From: Gavia stellata | Taxonomy: Eukaryota > Chordata > Aves > Gaviiformes > Gaviidae | Length of the DNA stretch: 64,000 bases | Reading direction: 5' to 3' | Assembly: GCF_030936135.1 (NCBI RefSeq) | Contig: NC_082602.1 | Location: 26,849,965-26,913,964, forward strand | In this document: in pieces, positions 1 through 24,145 of the stretch | Layout: the number at the start of each line of letters is the position of its first letter | How positions within the stretch are numbered: the first letter of the stretch is position 1 | The notes under the pieces: generated by a model | What the model was told of the DNA's origin: nothing | Database searches by the model: none | What the model saw: only the letters and a program-made list of their open reading frames with translations | Position numbers and translations under genes: made by a program

Positions 1-9863
<9,863 letters not shown>

Positions 9864-12534
9864 TCAAAATAATGATTTTTTAGAACAAACACATTCTGCC
9901 AGCTGTCAGGATGTCTGGCTCTTTTAGGTCAAAATCAGAAAATATACCTGAAAACAGAGGCATGTTTCATTTTTTGCCATGAGTTCTCCTGAAGCAAATC
10001 CATGACTTTGCAGGGATATTCTAATTATTGGTATGCTGTCTAAAGACATACACGCATGCATGGACACACACGGCTTTGCATGTGACCTGCAAAAATTCCT
10101 AAGAATAGAAATGCAAAATCTCCTGAAGCAGAATTCAGAGCTAAAGTGAGAGGAAACTGGAAGCAGAAGATGGGAAGCAATACAATTTGCTTGATTAAAA
10201 CAAATTATTACAAAGAGGTAACAAGGAAAGGAAAAGAAAATAACATTTCTATGAATAAACTCACAGCATTTGAGCCCTCTTTGGAACTGTGTCTGGAAAT
10301 TCAAAGCAAACCTAAACAGATCTGTTTCCACATTTACACCAATAGCATTAAAAACATTTAATAAAACTCTGAAAAACAGTGAATGAGATAAATTTTCATC
10401 CACAAGAATAAGCTATTTCTATTGCGAAAATTTTTCTTTTTATTTCTAACTCCCCTGCAACTCCTGGACAAAACTGCTATTTTTTAAATTCCACTTTTAC
10501 TATTAATGCTTATTGCAATGAGAATCTAAGCTGAATGCTTCCAGGCCCTTTTTGATGACATTTTAAGACACCGTATTCAATTTAGTTCAAGTAAATAACA
10601 TGGTAAAGAAACAGGTCAGAGAATACAACAAAAGCTTTTCTTGCTTCCTGTTCCAACTACTACAGCAACTAAGCTGCTTATGTTTCCCCAGAACTTTCAA
10701 CCGTATAGCAGATCTGTAATTCAACAGGACTTCTCTCCACCGTCTGTCTTATCTGAACTCTAAGAATGAAAGTCAGAACTCGGCTACGGGATGGAAGCTG
10801 AGCTTCTCAACACTGATCTCGGATAGAAATCCCACGTACTGCTCGAGCTGTGATGCCAAGACAAAATTCTACTGTATGAGAAAAGTCCCAGAGCCTTCAC
10901 CTGTACTCTGATTTCAGTATGTGAAAATTCTCCAAATATTTAATAAGTGCATTGCCCTCAGCAGAGTAATTATCCTCTTTTAAAAACTGAAATCGGCAGC
11001 ACTGCCATGTAGGAGGAGTGGCGCAGGGACAGCAATGCAGCAATGGAGACAGCAAGTGCAAAACCAAGCACTCGTACGTTCCGAAAAGCTGAAAGAAACC
11101 ACTGGGAGATTCTCCTCCGCACGCATGTTCTGGGCAGGTGGCCGGCATAACGTGCCCGTTTAACTGCCCATGTCAATCTGCCTCAGCTCGAATTTTAACA
11201 GCAAACTGCTAACATCAGACTATCACAATTCCATGCAAGTCGTCTTACCTCATCTCTCACCGATGTGCTCCTTGTTTAGTTCGCAGCAGCCTGATTCATC
11301 TACTTGTCTGAATCATATTACACAATTCCTTTAAAGCTTCCCTAGTACCGATGCAATTTTGCTTGGATCTGATTTGACTTCAGAAGATCATTATGCCTGA
11401 ACGAAGCCTTAAAGTACTGTATATCTTCTTGGACAGTGTTCTAGAAAACACATCTGTAGCTAATTTAACTAGTCACTGGATATCGTTGTTGTTCCACACA
11501 AATCCACTTGGAATACAGTTTCTCTGGCAATAGTATACTTTCCCCCTAACCTTGCACACTCTCTCTGGGAGTCACAGTTTCCTGGCAAAGTGCCTGCCTT
11601 TGACAATGGGGCTTGTCACTAAGGGGCCTCAGAGGTTATAGATGATGCTCTTTTCTGATAGATTTATGTATTACCTAAACAAGACAAAGTGATGGGAAAA
11701 AAACTGGAAACTGGTAAAGAAATGCCTTTTGGAAATCTGAGATGGGATCGTAAATCGCTAAAATTCACTCCTGAAATAGCTGGCTTTTGAGTAGGTGGAG
11801 CAAATTATCTGAATCTGCAGTCTGAATCCATGTTTGTCTTTTAACATTGAGATAGCTCTGATTTACAAGAGGCCAACATGAAATGCTATTCAGTACTAAA
11901 CACAGTCTCATACTTTGTATAATGAAGATGATTACGTTCTGTTGCTGCTGATTCCAGGAAGCATTATTTATTAGCTAATTCAAGCACATGGTTTCTGATC
12001 TTATGTTTGTGCAGTTTGTTTCTGAAAGTGGAGAGCTTTAAGCAGGAATAACATACCTCCGGGAGACCCTAGCAATATTTTTTGTCCAACCTGCAGAGTC
12101 CAATTTTGTTCTTGCCTTTAGGCTTAGCCCCCGGAGCATAGTTTTCCATCCTTCTGAACAGGACAGGAGTAGGAAGGGAAATTTAAAGAAGCTCAGAAGA
12201 GCATTTCAGAATTGTAATATTTGGGAACAGTTTCCCAAACGAGGACAAAAAACAAGCACTAAGATGGAGCTGAATGCGCTTATAAAAAGGGTAATACGAC
12301 AGTGCCTGTGAAAGGCAAAAACAAGACGGCTGTGACCCAAGAGATCTCTTCCAGTCCAGACTGCCTATGTTTAGATGATGACGACACCAAACTGACGAAA
12401 AACCGTGGAAAGATCTCTAAGCCTCTGACATTTTTTCATCACTTGCTTTCAGAGTATTTACAAACTGAACCCTGGGACTGAAAAAAAACAACCAGCACAT
12501 GTTGATGCTGAAGATTTGGAAAAGTTTACTAAAG

Positions 12535-12610
12535 GCAATGAAATGAAATGAAATGAAATAATGAAATGAAATGAAATGAAATGAAATGAAATGAAATGAA
12601 ATGAAATGAA
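12535..12610. repeat. Pentanucleotide microsatellite (AATGA)n
   Basis: About 15 copies of a five-base AT-rich unit (aatga/atgaa) with one two-base interruption near 12,560. On the minus strand it reads as TTTCA repeats and gives a spurious Phe-Ile-Ser-Phe-His peptide. It lies within NT5C2 intron 2. Confidence 0.95.
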
Positions 12611-13962
12611 CAACATCTATTAGCATGTTTTGTTCTAAAATAAGTCTTATGACTAAAACATGAAAATTACTATACCAGCCTCCTCTTGCTTACAGCTGGT
12701 GAAGATCTCTCTTTCTCCATTAACTCGTAAAGATTGCCTATGACCTAGAAACCGTACGTGGCAGGGTCTAATCATGCCCCAACAGTGCACAGGACCTGGC
12801 AGATTTCAAGGCATCCTACCAACTGATTTGACGTGGTAATTACTTCACCCACCAGTGCTGGAGTGAAACAGAGCAAATATTTTAAAAAGCAAAAGAAGGC
12901 TATTGCACAACATGTTCAGGACAGGAAATGAGAACACTTTAATCAATTTAAACTTGGATATGCCTTGGCGGATTAAATGGCAGACTAAACAGTGGCAAAA
13001 AAACCTGGAACCAATTTCACTTCTCTTCTGAAGGCCCAGTCAGATATTGGGATATTTTGTCAGCACTCAGGACCTCAACTTTAAATCCTGATAAAGGAAG
13101 ATGTCTCCCATGCATGGTGATCCCCTAGACACAAGGGGCTAAGTAGATACTTACAAATATTTACTCCCAGAAGCTGACCAGCTTAATTCAGGGGGTTTAC
13201 TCAAAGTAGTAAATATCTGCAGTATCCTAGAAACTAAAGATAAAAGTTGAGATTAAATTAAATTAAAACCACAACAGTTTCTGGGAAGAGCCAGGTGCTT
13301 CTCAGAAGCTGCAGACTGAGCCCGTTTCAAAGCTGTGCTTAGATCCTAATCGAAGGTACGCTCAGCCTGATTTCAAGAATACTGGTCAAATGTGTTTGTT
13401 GGCTACAAAAATGTAACATCTCCACAGAAGACATGGTATAGAGAAATGACAAGAGTTGTTTTTAATGACTATAAAGCAAAACCAACACTAAGACCCTAAG
13501 AACCCTAACCACCTGAGAGAAAAGGTCCTCTGGTCTCTAAAGGAAAGGATAGGATGACAAGTTTTTTACAGCTCATCTAGAGAAACAAAAATCAAAGAAG
13601 CCTCCAGACTACAAACAGTCAAAATAAAGTCAGAATAAGAGGAAAACTAAAATCACCCAACGTTTTTAGGCAAGGAAGTTTTATTCTAGAACAATTTTTC
13701 CACTTGCCAGAATCAGAAGAAATCACACTTTCCCTTCCCCTGGTTTTGTTTTTTTTTTCCATTCAAAAAATAATCTTTTAAACTAGGAGCACTGGAGTTA
13801 AAAATTAAGCTGATCTAAAAAATTAACAGCACTGGGCAGTAGGACAAATCAAACTGCAGGCATAGCACGAGAACACCCTCTCCATTCCTTGTGCTGAGAG
13901 GCAGAGGTGGGTATTGCCTAAACCCCACTCCCCAGCTCCACACCTGTCTGCAACCAGAGCAT

Positions 13963-14004
13963 CATCTTAAACAGGACATTGCCCATCTTAAACAGGACAT
14001 TGCC
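13963..14004. repeat. 21-bp perfect tandem duplication
   Basis: Two adjacent identical copies of a 21-base unit beginning catcttaaacagg, at 13,963-13,983 and 13,984-14,004. This is a recent local duplication in intronic DNA. Confidence 0.95.
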
Positions 14005-17000
14005 CTTCTCTTGCCTTCATCATTCCTTCCTGATGAAAAACCAAGCTTTGTATTTCTGCTTTCAGGAATATCGCTGTGAGTCTCCCCCAGTTTTGCACTC
14101 CCTGCGCGCTGTGGCTGGAGCAGTCTAAGGTGTCGGTGCTTGTGGGGAAGCCAGTTGAGGGACCATACCCAGCCCCGTCAGCTCCCTGAGCCAGCACACG
14201 GCACAGCTGGGAGTGGGGAGGCAGCAGCATGGACTTGTGGTGGCTTAGCCTGGCACAGATCCACCCCTTTAGAAAAATGGACTTGAAGAGCTGTTTAAGG
14301 GAAACCATGAAGCACACTTCCTCCCTAATGAGTTCTTCCTCAAAGATTAAACCCTTCAGCTTGGCCACAGGAGAAGGCTCTCAATGATGACAGTTTTTAT
14401 TTTCTTCTTGAGCTCTACAAACTGTGCTGGATAAGAGAAAAATGTGTTGTATTGCAAGGAAGAAGGAACTGCTGAGCATGCATAAAGGGAGTCACAGAGC
14501 CCTGATATCCTCAACACTGCAATTCACAGTCCTTTATATTTTTACAAGAGAACTGATCTCGGTTTTGTTACTGTTCTTGTCAATCAATTCTGAAGCAGGA
14601 ACTTAAATCCCAACTCTTCTCAAGTAACACAGGAGAGGAGCAAATGCAGAGAGGGAGAAATGCTTTTATTTTATTTGTGCAAAATCTCAAAAGCGTTCTG
14701 TGCCCTAAACGAAATTTGCATGTATAATATTGTCGTAATATGACCGACAAAATAAACAAAATCCACAGAATTATACAACTAAGGAGGAACTTGGCACATG
14801 GCTCACAACTGCTCATAGCGAGAAAATGAATAATGTGAGGCGAGGTTTCTGGAACAGAGGGCTTTTATAATGATTTTCAAAATGTGTCTAGAAATACCTT
14901 GCAGCAAGAAGCATTCTTTGTCAGGAGAGTATGTTCCACTAGAAATTAAACAAATACGAAGAAACTTGCAACAGTGCTAAGTGGAACAGCAAATACAGCG
15001 GGAGCTGGCTAAGCATGACCTGCGTCTGTGTTTAAATACAACTGTGGTGGACAGCTGGGCTCGAGCCAGCCACGAAACAGGGACTAACTAGTCAGAAGGC
15101 TCAGATTCCTGCTTCCTCAAAGTTTAGGCACTTTGGTTAATCTTCACTTCATGGAAAACTTCCATGTTTTAATAAGCTAGAATAGTTAAAAAGAAATAAA
15201 AGGGAACTAAATGGATTAGCTTTTAATAGTCTCCCATGTCCAAGTTCCCCACATCCTCTTTAAAAAGGCTAATAACGAAAAAAAATCCCACTACTCTTAT
15301 GACAACTGGATGTTCTCAGTATTACTAGCTAGTCCACAGATGATGTGTAGCTGGGGGAGATGTCTCACTACATGACATTATAGTTCTGGTTACAGGTGAC
15401 TTCCACCAACAGTAGTTAACTCAGATGAATCCCTCACTTATCTGGCAGAAATCATGTGAGCACCCTTAAGAAGATACTAACATATTAAAATGTCTTGTCT
15501 TTGGGTGCTGGATGCTTTGGTACCTGTCTTAGAGGGGATAAGAAATAAACTGCTTTGAACTACTAAAACCAATGTAATAATTTTGCTGAGTCTTGCCTCT
15601 TTAGGCAGGTAATGACCATTCCATATATTATTATTTATCATGCCATTTTGGTCCTTTTTTTTTTACAATGTTACATATTTAGAGTTCCATTTTATTCCTT
15701 CTTCAACCAAAGAGGAATATTCTGACAGGTCAGTATCGTTGTAATCGTATTTAGAGATAGTGTTTGGGCTTGAGATGACTTTAGGCAGATGAAACAGTAT
15801 CAGCGGAGACAGAAGAAGGGCATCAACGTTTCCTGGCCACTTCTAGTAACATTTCCAACATAGTGCCCTGCAATTTCACAAGACTAACCATCCTTGCACA
15901 ATTATAGTGACATAAAACTGGAAAATCAGGTTACAACTGGAACTTAGAAGTCTGATGAGGCTGCATCCAGAAACACGACTATGAGCACTTCCCTCTGAAA
16001 TTCAGCAGGAATCAGATGGAAAGAGATAGCCTTGGCCATTTCTGTTTCCATTGTTTGGGTTTTCTTCCCAGGCAACAGCAAAGTGCCAAGAAGCTCACAT
16101 ATGGATTCCATCCCAAAATAACACCCGTCTGCTCTGTGAAACTATTAAAGCTAGGGATCATGGGACATTTTCAGTGTAATTTCTTTATTATTAATTTGGC
16201 AAGTGTTCTGCTTTCGCATAAGCTCACCCATTCTGCCGCCTTAACACTCCCTCTCCCTCCTCTCTCCAATGTCCGAACCACTAAAGCAAAATAAATACAG
16301 AGAGCCACATGCTGCCCTCTGCTACACACATGCCACCACCCGAGTCCGAGGAGGCTGCACAAAGACATATGAGGACAGACCATAGCCAGCAGCGCCTACA
16401 GGGCTACCTCATTTACAGTTACATGAAAATACCACACATCGCCTATCCGAACATGTCTGATGAAAAGACCATTTTCAGACTGGTAAAGACTTTTTTTCTC
16501 ATTTGCCACCTCAATGAACTGATCATTTTAAAGAGACTTTATATATAGCTACCCAAATAGATAAACAGTTTCAAGCCTCATAGCCTAGTTTATATAACAT
16601 TCCCACCTGTTCGCAATCACTGATGATCCAGTATCAATAAAGTGAAGAAACGAGATCAGCGGCGAATAGCCCAGAGTTTACAAATTCAAACAAACTAAGA
16701 TATGTCTTTAACCCTAGAAATCAAAACAACCAATTGGTAATCCTTTTGCTTTGTCACTGTTAAAGTATATACCATTTTTTTACCCAGGATCTCAGCGTAT
16801 ATTAACAGCTTAAATCACTTAACTCATTTACCACCGTAAGATGCTTTGAAAGCAAACTGAGGCACAAACTATGAAGCAACTTATTCAATACTCTATGACC
16901 GGTCAGCAGGAGAATTAGGATTAGGAATCATGATGCCACATCCCTTGCGCTAGTCAGTAAACAAGAGAGCAAGAAAACAAAACTAAACAACAGAAACCCC

Positions 17001-18689
17001 ATGTTCAGGATAAGACGTCTCAAATTACTCTGATGCAAAATGGTAAAAGCATCCCAAAGTCTGTATGTTTAACAAAAAGGCCATCTCAGCCTTACTGCCC
17101 TGTTAAGCCAAAACCACAGAATAAAAGTAAATGCAAATACCTGTTTCCTGGATCTTGGTAACTGTCAGTAACAAGAGTGGATGGAACACCAACTTTTTCC
17201 ATTATTTGCTTTAACTAGATGTGGTTGCTATTTAAACCCTAAAGAGCTATGTGAGATAATCCAGAGGGTGCCTAGAAGTGCTCACTCCAAGTTAAAAAAT
17301 AGACACTAGGGCAATTTGGTGGCTCAGAGTCAAGCTAGTTCTTGCCTAATTACAATCACGTTAAATGACAGTACTCCTCCAGAACAAATGACCTAGTGAT
17401 TATCCTCTACCCGGAAAAGTCAACAAGCAGTGCATGAGGGAGGTGGCCTCACAACCACACACACTAAGGAAAAGCCACCTAGCAGCTACACATCCATTTT
17501 ATTTCCGAATTAAAATGTGTGTTGCCAATAGCACAGTAATGCAGTATCCTCTTACCAGTGACCTCTGCTAGAGAATGAGTAACATCTAGCTTGTATATTA
17601 ATTCATCTTTAGACCTCACCTCCAACAGGCGCCAACAATGTTGTATAACGAGGTTTGTGGCTGACAGTAACGCTAGCTAACCAAAAGTCTTAGTTAAAGT
17701 CATCAGAAATACCCTGAAGATAAAACCCCACCACTTCTCCTCCCCTACAGATTTTTCTGATTTGTGACATTGCTTTTACGGCCCTTGAACTCTACAGCAT
17801 AGCCTACGTGTTCATATTCGCAAGCTTTGCTTACTTCGTCAATAACCTCAACACTCCATTTTCTTAAGCAGCTATACAAACTGATCCAAACATCAAGCAA
17901 AACTTTTGGGAGGAAAACAGCTATAAATATTTGATTTTTAACATTCTTGCCTATGGCATTCAGACATGATTATGATATAGTCATCATACTCTGAGTCAGT
18001 ATGCATTACACCAGTTAAACCAGTCTTAACTGGGATTTCTGCCAACAATATTATATGTTGACCATCCATACATCAAGTATGATACAATAAGAAGTGCAAC
18101 ACCTGAAAAAACATGTTTCTAGTATGAATGACCACAGTAAAACATGACTATTAGAGTGGCATCTTCAGAGCTAATTTTTTTACACAGTTTTTTAAAGGTT
18201 TCATGCCCACAAGAACATTATTTTTATTTTTTAAGGTAAATTATTTTCCCTTTATTTTACGCTGCTTCAACATTTACAATTCAAGCATATCAAATCTGGC
18301 GTAGTTCATGAGAACCAGAAAGTTTAATCAATTGGTCTAGGTATCTCCACTGATATTTAAGTAAGCATGAAGTAAACAAACAGTGAAACAAGTTTTGAAA
18401 ATTTCACACTTCAGAAAACCAAGCATTACTAGCAGCATTTAGAAAATCCCCATGAATGACTTTGAGCCCAACCGGGCTTCCGGTACCAAAAGCTAGCTCC
18501 GGTTATGCTCATCTGTAAATGTGGCCCAGCTGCCAAGCTCCTCCAGCCTTCCAGACTGGGCCCATAAAATCACTGGGACCAGCTTTAAGGTAAAAAAAAA
18601 TTAACAGTTTTAAATTCAATGTTCTTTTTTATTGTTTTACATTACAGTCACTTTATATTCATGCTTTCAAGGTTCTTTTCTTTAGCTGC

Positions 18690-18775
18690 TAGAGTAAGAA
18701 GAAAAACAGAAAAAAAAGAGAGAGACTGAAAGAAAAACAAAAAGAAAGAAAAAGGAAGGAAGAGAAAGAAAATAA
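18690..18775. repeat. Polypurine low-complexity tract
   Basis: Plus strand of almost only A and G, with GAAA, AGAG and GGAAGGA units. The tract is intronic. Mirror-symmetric purine runs can form triplex DNA, but this is only a composition-based remark. Confidence 0.85.
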
Positions 18776-19208
18776 TCTTGACAATGAATGCCTCATCTTT
18801 TATAGCTCTCTTTTTCATAAAATTGACAGTGCTTCAGCAATATCGAAGAGTCAGAGCATACTCGGAACTCACTGAAACAAATTTACATCCTAGAACTGAT
18901 GGCTGTGACCAGCACACATATTCTACATCTCAACAATTATTAAAATACTAAAATATATAATATAAAACAACAAGGGAAAATAACTTCAGTCCTACTCTAT
19001 CATGTTAAGTCTGCACTTATCTTTTAAGTAATCACATCTGTTAACACTAAGATCACAAAAAATACCAGAAATAGAAATCTGACACACTGCCTCTGGAATG
19101 AGGTTGTTTCAGATTCTTACAATACTGGATTATCAAAATAACTCCCATGAAACTGGTACACCAAAGCCATTAATAGCACAGATTTATACTACAGTGTTGG
19201 CACCAGGT

Positions 19209-19258
19209 TCTCTCATTCTCCCCCTCTCTCTCATTCCCTCCCTTTCTCTCTCTTTTTA
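19209..19258. repeat. Polypyrimidine low-complexity tract
   Basis: Plus strand of CT, CTCT and CCCTCCC units, almost purine-free, about 430 bp right of the purine tract and of opposite strand polarity. Confidence 0.85.
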
Positions 19259-21068
19259 AGAGAGGATAGTAATTTCAAAACAAAATTGTGCCTCCCCTTA
19301 ATGTATTTCCAATGTTGTGCTTTCCATGAAAATCTGAAGTGCTAGCAACATTTCTGCTCATCATGTTTTGAATAAGACATTTCTAGATTCTAAAAAGGGG
19401 TACTTAAACTGTACCACAGACTAATTTTGGACTAGCAGATCCCATCTCCGAGTGGAAAACCCTCCTTTATATGAGTGCACGCTCATCTTCCAGAAGAAAA
19501 TTCTTTCTGAAAGTAAAGGTTTCTTACATGAGTAAGGGTAAACACAATGAGGACTTGAACTCTTAAGGACAAGTACTGCTTCCTTTGGATCTTGTACAAC
19601 ACTTCACAGACTGTCAGCACCTAACCATAACAAATGTTGAGGAAATATTTAAGAAAAAAAAATAAATAGGCCTTACTCTGACTTCGTTTCCATCAGTCTA
19701 AATCAGGAGTAACACAACTAAAGTCATAGGTAAAATTATGACACAAAGGTAAACCTGTCAATGACTTCAACAAGGTGAAGATTTTTTTGCCAGGGAATGG
19801 TACAAAATCCCTCTCTTTTTACATGTTATATATAGTTACATTCATTAGCTGTTTCCATTATCTGACAAACCAGCTGACACAGAGAGACTCAAATAATGCC
19901 ACCACTTAAGACATGTGCCCAAACATATTCCCTAGAAATTGGAAAGCTTCAGAAATGCATCACAGGATCCATTACTTAGCCTTAGACATTGCAACTTGCG
20001 CAACCTGGCCTATCATATGATGCTAAGGCGTTTTTCTCTAATTAGATTCCATTTGGAGAATCAAAAGATATCTAACACTTCCAAAACACTTTCTCAGAAA
20101 TACCACTGCATATGAATCAGAAATGCAACATGGCATTTAAGCATGAGGATGGGAAACTTGACTTCTTTTTCTGTTTCTATACCAGATATACGTCTCCCCA
20201 ACTTCCGCTGAATATACTCTGATCATCACACTGCATGACTTCTCAGATTAAAAACTTTGAAGATACACCTCCCACAAACAGAATACTGACAATTCCTCGA
20301 TGCTGTTGTTTTTATCTCCGTAAGAGTCCACACATCTGATAAGGATACAGACTGCATCCATCTTTTATGCTCTGCACCTGGAACCTTGGGAGCTGTGGAC
20401 TAAATTCTTGGCTCAACCAAACCTCCAATGTGATCTTGTGAAAACAATCTGATTCCCAAACTATAAATGACAGCGATAACATTTCTTTTATTCCGTACTC
20501 TATTTTGTTTATTTAGACTGTAATTGTTTTACAGCAAAGATGGTTTTAGGCACACCTACCACAAAAAAGGAGGCTGAGATCTTGCCTAGTGCTTCTACAT
20601 GCTCCTGTGGTGCACACAATTAATCACAGTAGATATAATTCTCAAACACTTAATTTCTGATCCCATTTGATTTCCTCCTTATTCATATTTGTGCATTCCA
20701 GTGTCTACGGCTATGCTCTCCCAGTATGCACTGCAATATGCAATAATTACTCTAACAGTTCTGCCACTGAGTATTTCTTGACTTGAAAGCTTCTATCCCA
20801 AAATTTAACTTTGATTAATCTTTCGACTGCATTAGGAAAGCATACCCTCACTCGCTCTAGTACATGTATCTCAACTCTACTGTTTGTAAATCCCTGCAGG
20901 CCAATACTGTGCTATCTTCTAAGTTCTCTTCTACTAACGCTTCTGCAAGAAAGGTGAGAACAACCTTTCTGTTTTACCACCAAGCAAAAAACAAGAAATG
21001 TGGGTTTTACACTTAGTTTACTTCCCTCTGTCTCAGCACTTTAGTTTTGGGGTTACATGAATGACTTA

Positions 21069-21218
<150 letters not shown>

Positions 21219-22369
21219 TTAAGTTCAAGGTTTGTTTCAGCAGAAAGTTGCCTGTTTCCTGATATGAAGAGATGCAATGCCACTCAGGAAGTCTTGCAAA
21301 GTACCCGGTGGAATGATCTGAGTTTGCAGGTCAAGTAAGATGCTTTCCTCTGAGATGTTTGATGAGATAGGGTGTTAGAGAGCTGAGAAGTCTTTTCCAC
21401 ATGGCTGGAACTGCAAAAACATTCCTATCCATTGTGGTGAAAATGCATTTAGAAACAGAGATCTTGTTTTCATTGCTGAAAAGGGGTATTTTCTGACCCT
21501 AAAGTTAATAATATGCTTTAGCTGTAGGTGGTGGAAAACCTACCCTTTATACATGAGATAAATTAGGCAGGGCAAACCCCAGTGGGACTGACCTTGCCAG
21601 TTTTACCACACAGTAAAAATTAAGAGCCTTGTCCCTGGCCATTTGATCTCTAAGCAAAAACAAACCTTAAAACTGATGCTTAATTAGCAGAAACAATTGG
21701 AAAGAAAGTAGAAAGGTGATCTTTTGTCCTCTGCAGGTCAGCCACATTCAGACAGAGCAAGAACACACTGCAAACCTGTAACACTAGCAGTGCAAATATT
21801 CACCACCAGCAGATCTTCACAAATATCTGCACCCCTTCACAAGTACTGGCCATCAAAACCAAACCACCAGACAGTCCTTCTCGTCAGGAAGGCCCTGCAG
21901 TGAGGAGACGGGGTACCTTTCCCAACTGTGTTATTAGCACACTGGGGCAATCCTGCTTGCTCTCTTCTCCAGCCGGACGCATGTCCTGCTGTGTCCCTGG
22001 CACGAGGTGGGATGGTGAAGCAGCCCCACAGTGAGTCAGTTCAGCTCACCAGTCCAAGTCCTCACCCATCAAATCTAACCAACCAAAAGCAAACAATAAC
22101 CAGGTAGTTCGCCACTGGTCAGCAGGCTGAACTCAGCTCAACCTGCCACAATGCTATCATTAGGGCCGGTGCAAAGAATGGGGTGGGAGACACATCCCAC
22201 AGTTATACCAAATTAGGTATAACATGAAACCACATTCTTGTGTAACCCACACAACTGCTGGACCGCAGGGCTTGGCTTGTTTGCTCTTCCTTAAAAGAAA
22301 CAAAACCACCCACAAGCTACACGGGTGATGATACAGCAACCATTTATTTCTAGACACCTTTAAAATACG

Positions 22370-22470
22370 ACTGCCCTCATTTTACAGAAGGGCAACTAGA
22401 TGATTTCAGCAAAATAGAGAGTAGAGCCAGTGTCCAAACCAGTGTCAGACGTCACAGCGCTGTCGGCAGT
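22370..22470 (-). repeat. MIR-like SINE fragment, antisense
   Basis: The plus strand reads 'ctcattttacagaagggcaact', a short gap, then 'agagccagtgtccaaaccagtg'. This matches the order of the 'cattttacagatgaggaaact ... agagccaggattcaaaccca' complement of MIR. It is short and diverged. Confidence 0.4.
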
Positions 22471-23057
22471 CACACGCATGCTCGCTCTCCTAGAGGAAAT
22501 CTGTATCATTTTTTAGTTTCAAATTTGATTCAAGAGCAACAGTTGCAATTATCACAGCATTTGTTAGTCTATTTACCTAGTAGTTGCTGGTCAAAATGAA
22601 ACAGACAGCAAACAGCTTGTCCGTAAAAAATATGTTCCTCCCTCCCCCAGCATTCTGTGCTTGTCTCCCAGTTACTATAACCAAGGTTTACAAATGCATC
22701 TTCTATGCCACATCCTAAAGGTCACCAAATTTAGGCCCTGGCAGGTAGCCCAAGGGACCGCATGCCAGAGCTGAGAGCTCTCCCCCCTAAATTCCCTGCA
22801 ACACACCCAGGAGAGGAGGTCACTGCAGTGAGAGGGCGACGGGCCATTCCTGCCAGCTGCAACTTCCACAACAGGGCATGCAGGGAGAAGCAGCTTCTAA
22901 AATAGCCCAGGCCCCAGCCACCAAGGGCTTGTAAGTAATTACCAGCTATTTAAGCCGTGCCCCAGAGGCAGATGGAAGGCAGCACAGGACACAGAACTAA
23001 ACAGCCCCCAAGCATCAACCTGTTCCACTTCAAAGGCAGGGCACTGCCTGCAGCAAC

Positions 23058-23095
23058 GCTCCTTACAGGCACCAAGGCTCCTTACAGGCACCAAG
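23058..23095. repeat. 19-bp perfect tandem duplication
   Basis: Two adjacent identical copies of gctccttacaggcaccaag, at 23,058-23,076 and 23,077-23,095. Confidence 0.95.
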
Positions 23096-24042
23096 GGCTG
23101 CAGCAGTCCTGGTGGAGGAGACTGGACTCGAGAGGAGCAGCGCCCACGTAAGAGTGACAGACTCCAGGTCAGCAGCCGAGAGACATGCAAGACAGTGAGG
23201 GATCTGGTATGACCCCAAGACTGCAAACTACAGAAAGGGCTTTTGTCCCCAGAGTGTGGAAAATCATCTACCCCATGGACATTTCAAGATGGTCCAGATC
23301 ATCACCACCTTGGTCTTACCTGGAGCTATTTTAAAGCTACTAATCTAGAGCTACAGATTCAGAGCCAAAAGACATACACATTTAAGGCCTCTAAAATGTA
23401 AGTTAAATAGCTCTGAAAAAACTGTTGCATGGCTGGTCTTATGACTTTTAGACAGGTCTGGGTCTAGGTCTTCCAGCTGAAAAAAGTCCAAATGTAAGCT
23501 TCCCGCCATTTAGAAGGGCTACACTATTCTGCGTACCCAGCCAGACACATAGCAAGATTCGAAGATTTACACCCACAGCCGAAGCCAGAGACTTTCCATT
23601 CTGCCAGCCTCTTCTTCCCACTTCATCTGCTTCCCATCACCATCACACATCAGAGCTGTTGACACAGGTACTAGGATAGGACTTCTCCCAATGGCCATCC
23701 ATGCCAGAAATCTGATAGTTCACCAATAGTATCCTACATAGTATCCTAAAATCCAGATGGCAGAAGAACTTTAGCAGGTTACCTTTAATAATACCCTTTC
23801 TAAAATAAGCAATCAATGAAGCAGTTTGAGCTCCTATGGGATAAACTCTCCTCTACAGCAGGAGAAACCAGACTGCATCATTCTGTGTGTGCTGGGATTC
23901 AAAAAGCTCAGACCTGAGGAAACCACAAAAATCTGAGTTTCCATAATTAAGCAAGAAAGGCCTGAATTATTTTAATGTTCCAGCAGTATTTTACTGTAGC
24001 TGTGATGAACAGAGTTCATAAGCAGGACAAGGTTTGTAGACA

Positions 24043-24145
24043 GAGGCAATATCTTTTATTAGACCAACTGGTATGGCTGGAAAAAACAGACAAGCTCTTG
24101 GGCACACAAGCTTGTCTAAGTTGCTCTAATAAAAGATATTGCCTC
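24043..24145. repeat. MITE-like terminal inverted repeat hairpin
   Basis: A 27-bp left arm (24,043-24,069, gaggcaatatcttttattag...) is repeated inverted at 24,119-24,145 with one mismatch. Inside is a second 9-bp inverted pair, agacaagct (24,088-24,096) and agcttgtct (24,109-24,117), around a 12-base loop. The arms resemble an 'aataaaagatatt' inverted element I recall as common in sauropsid genomes, but I cannot name the family. There is no coding capacity, and no target-site duplication was established. Confidence 0.7.

Noticed and set aside
12417-12626. Minus-strand frame with Phe-Ile-Ser-Phe-His repeats.
   Set aside because: It is a translation of the AATGA microsatellite.
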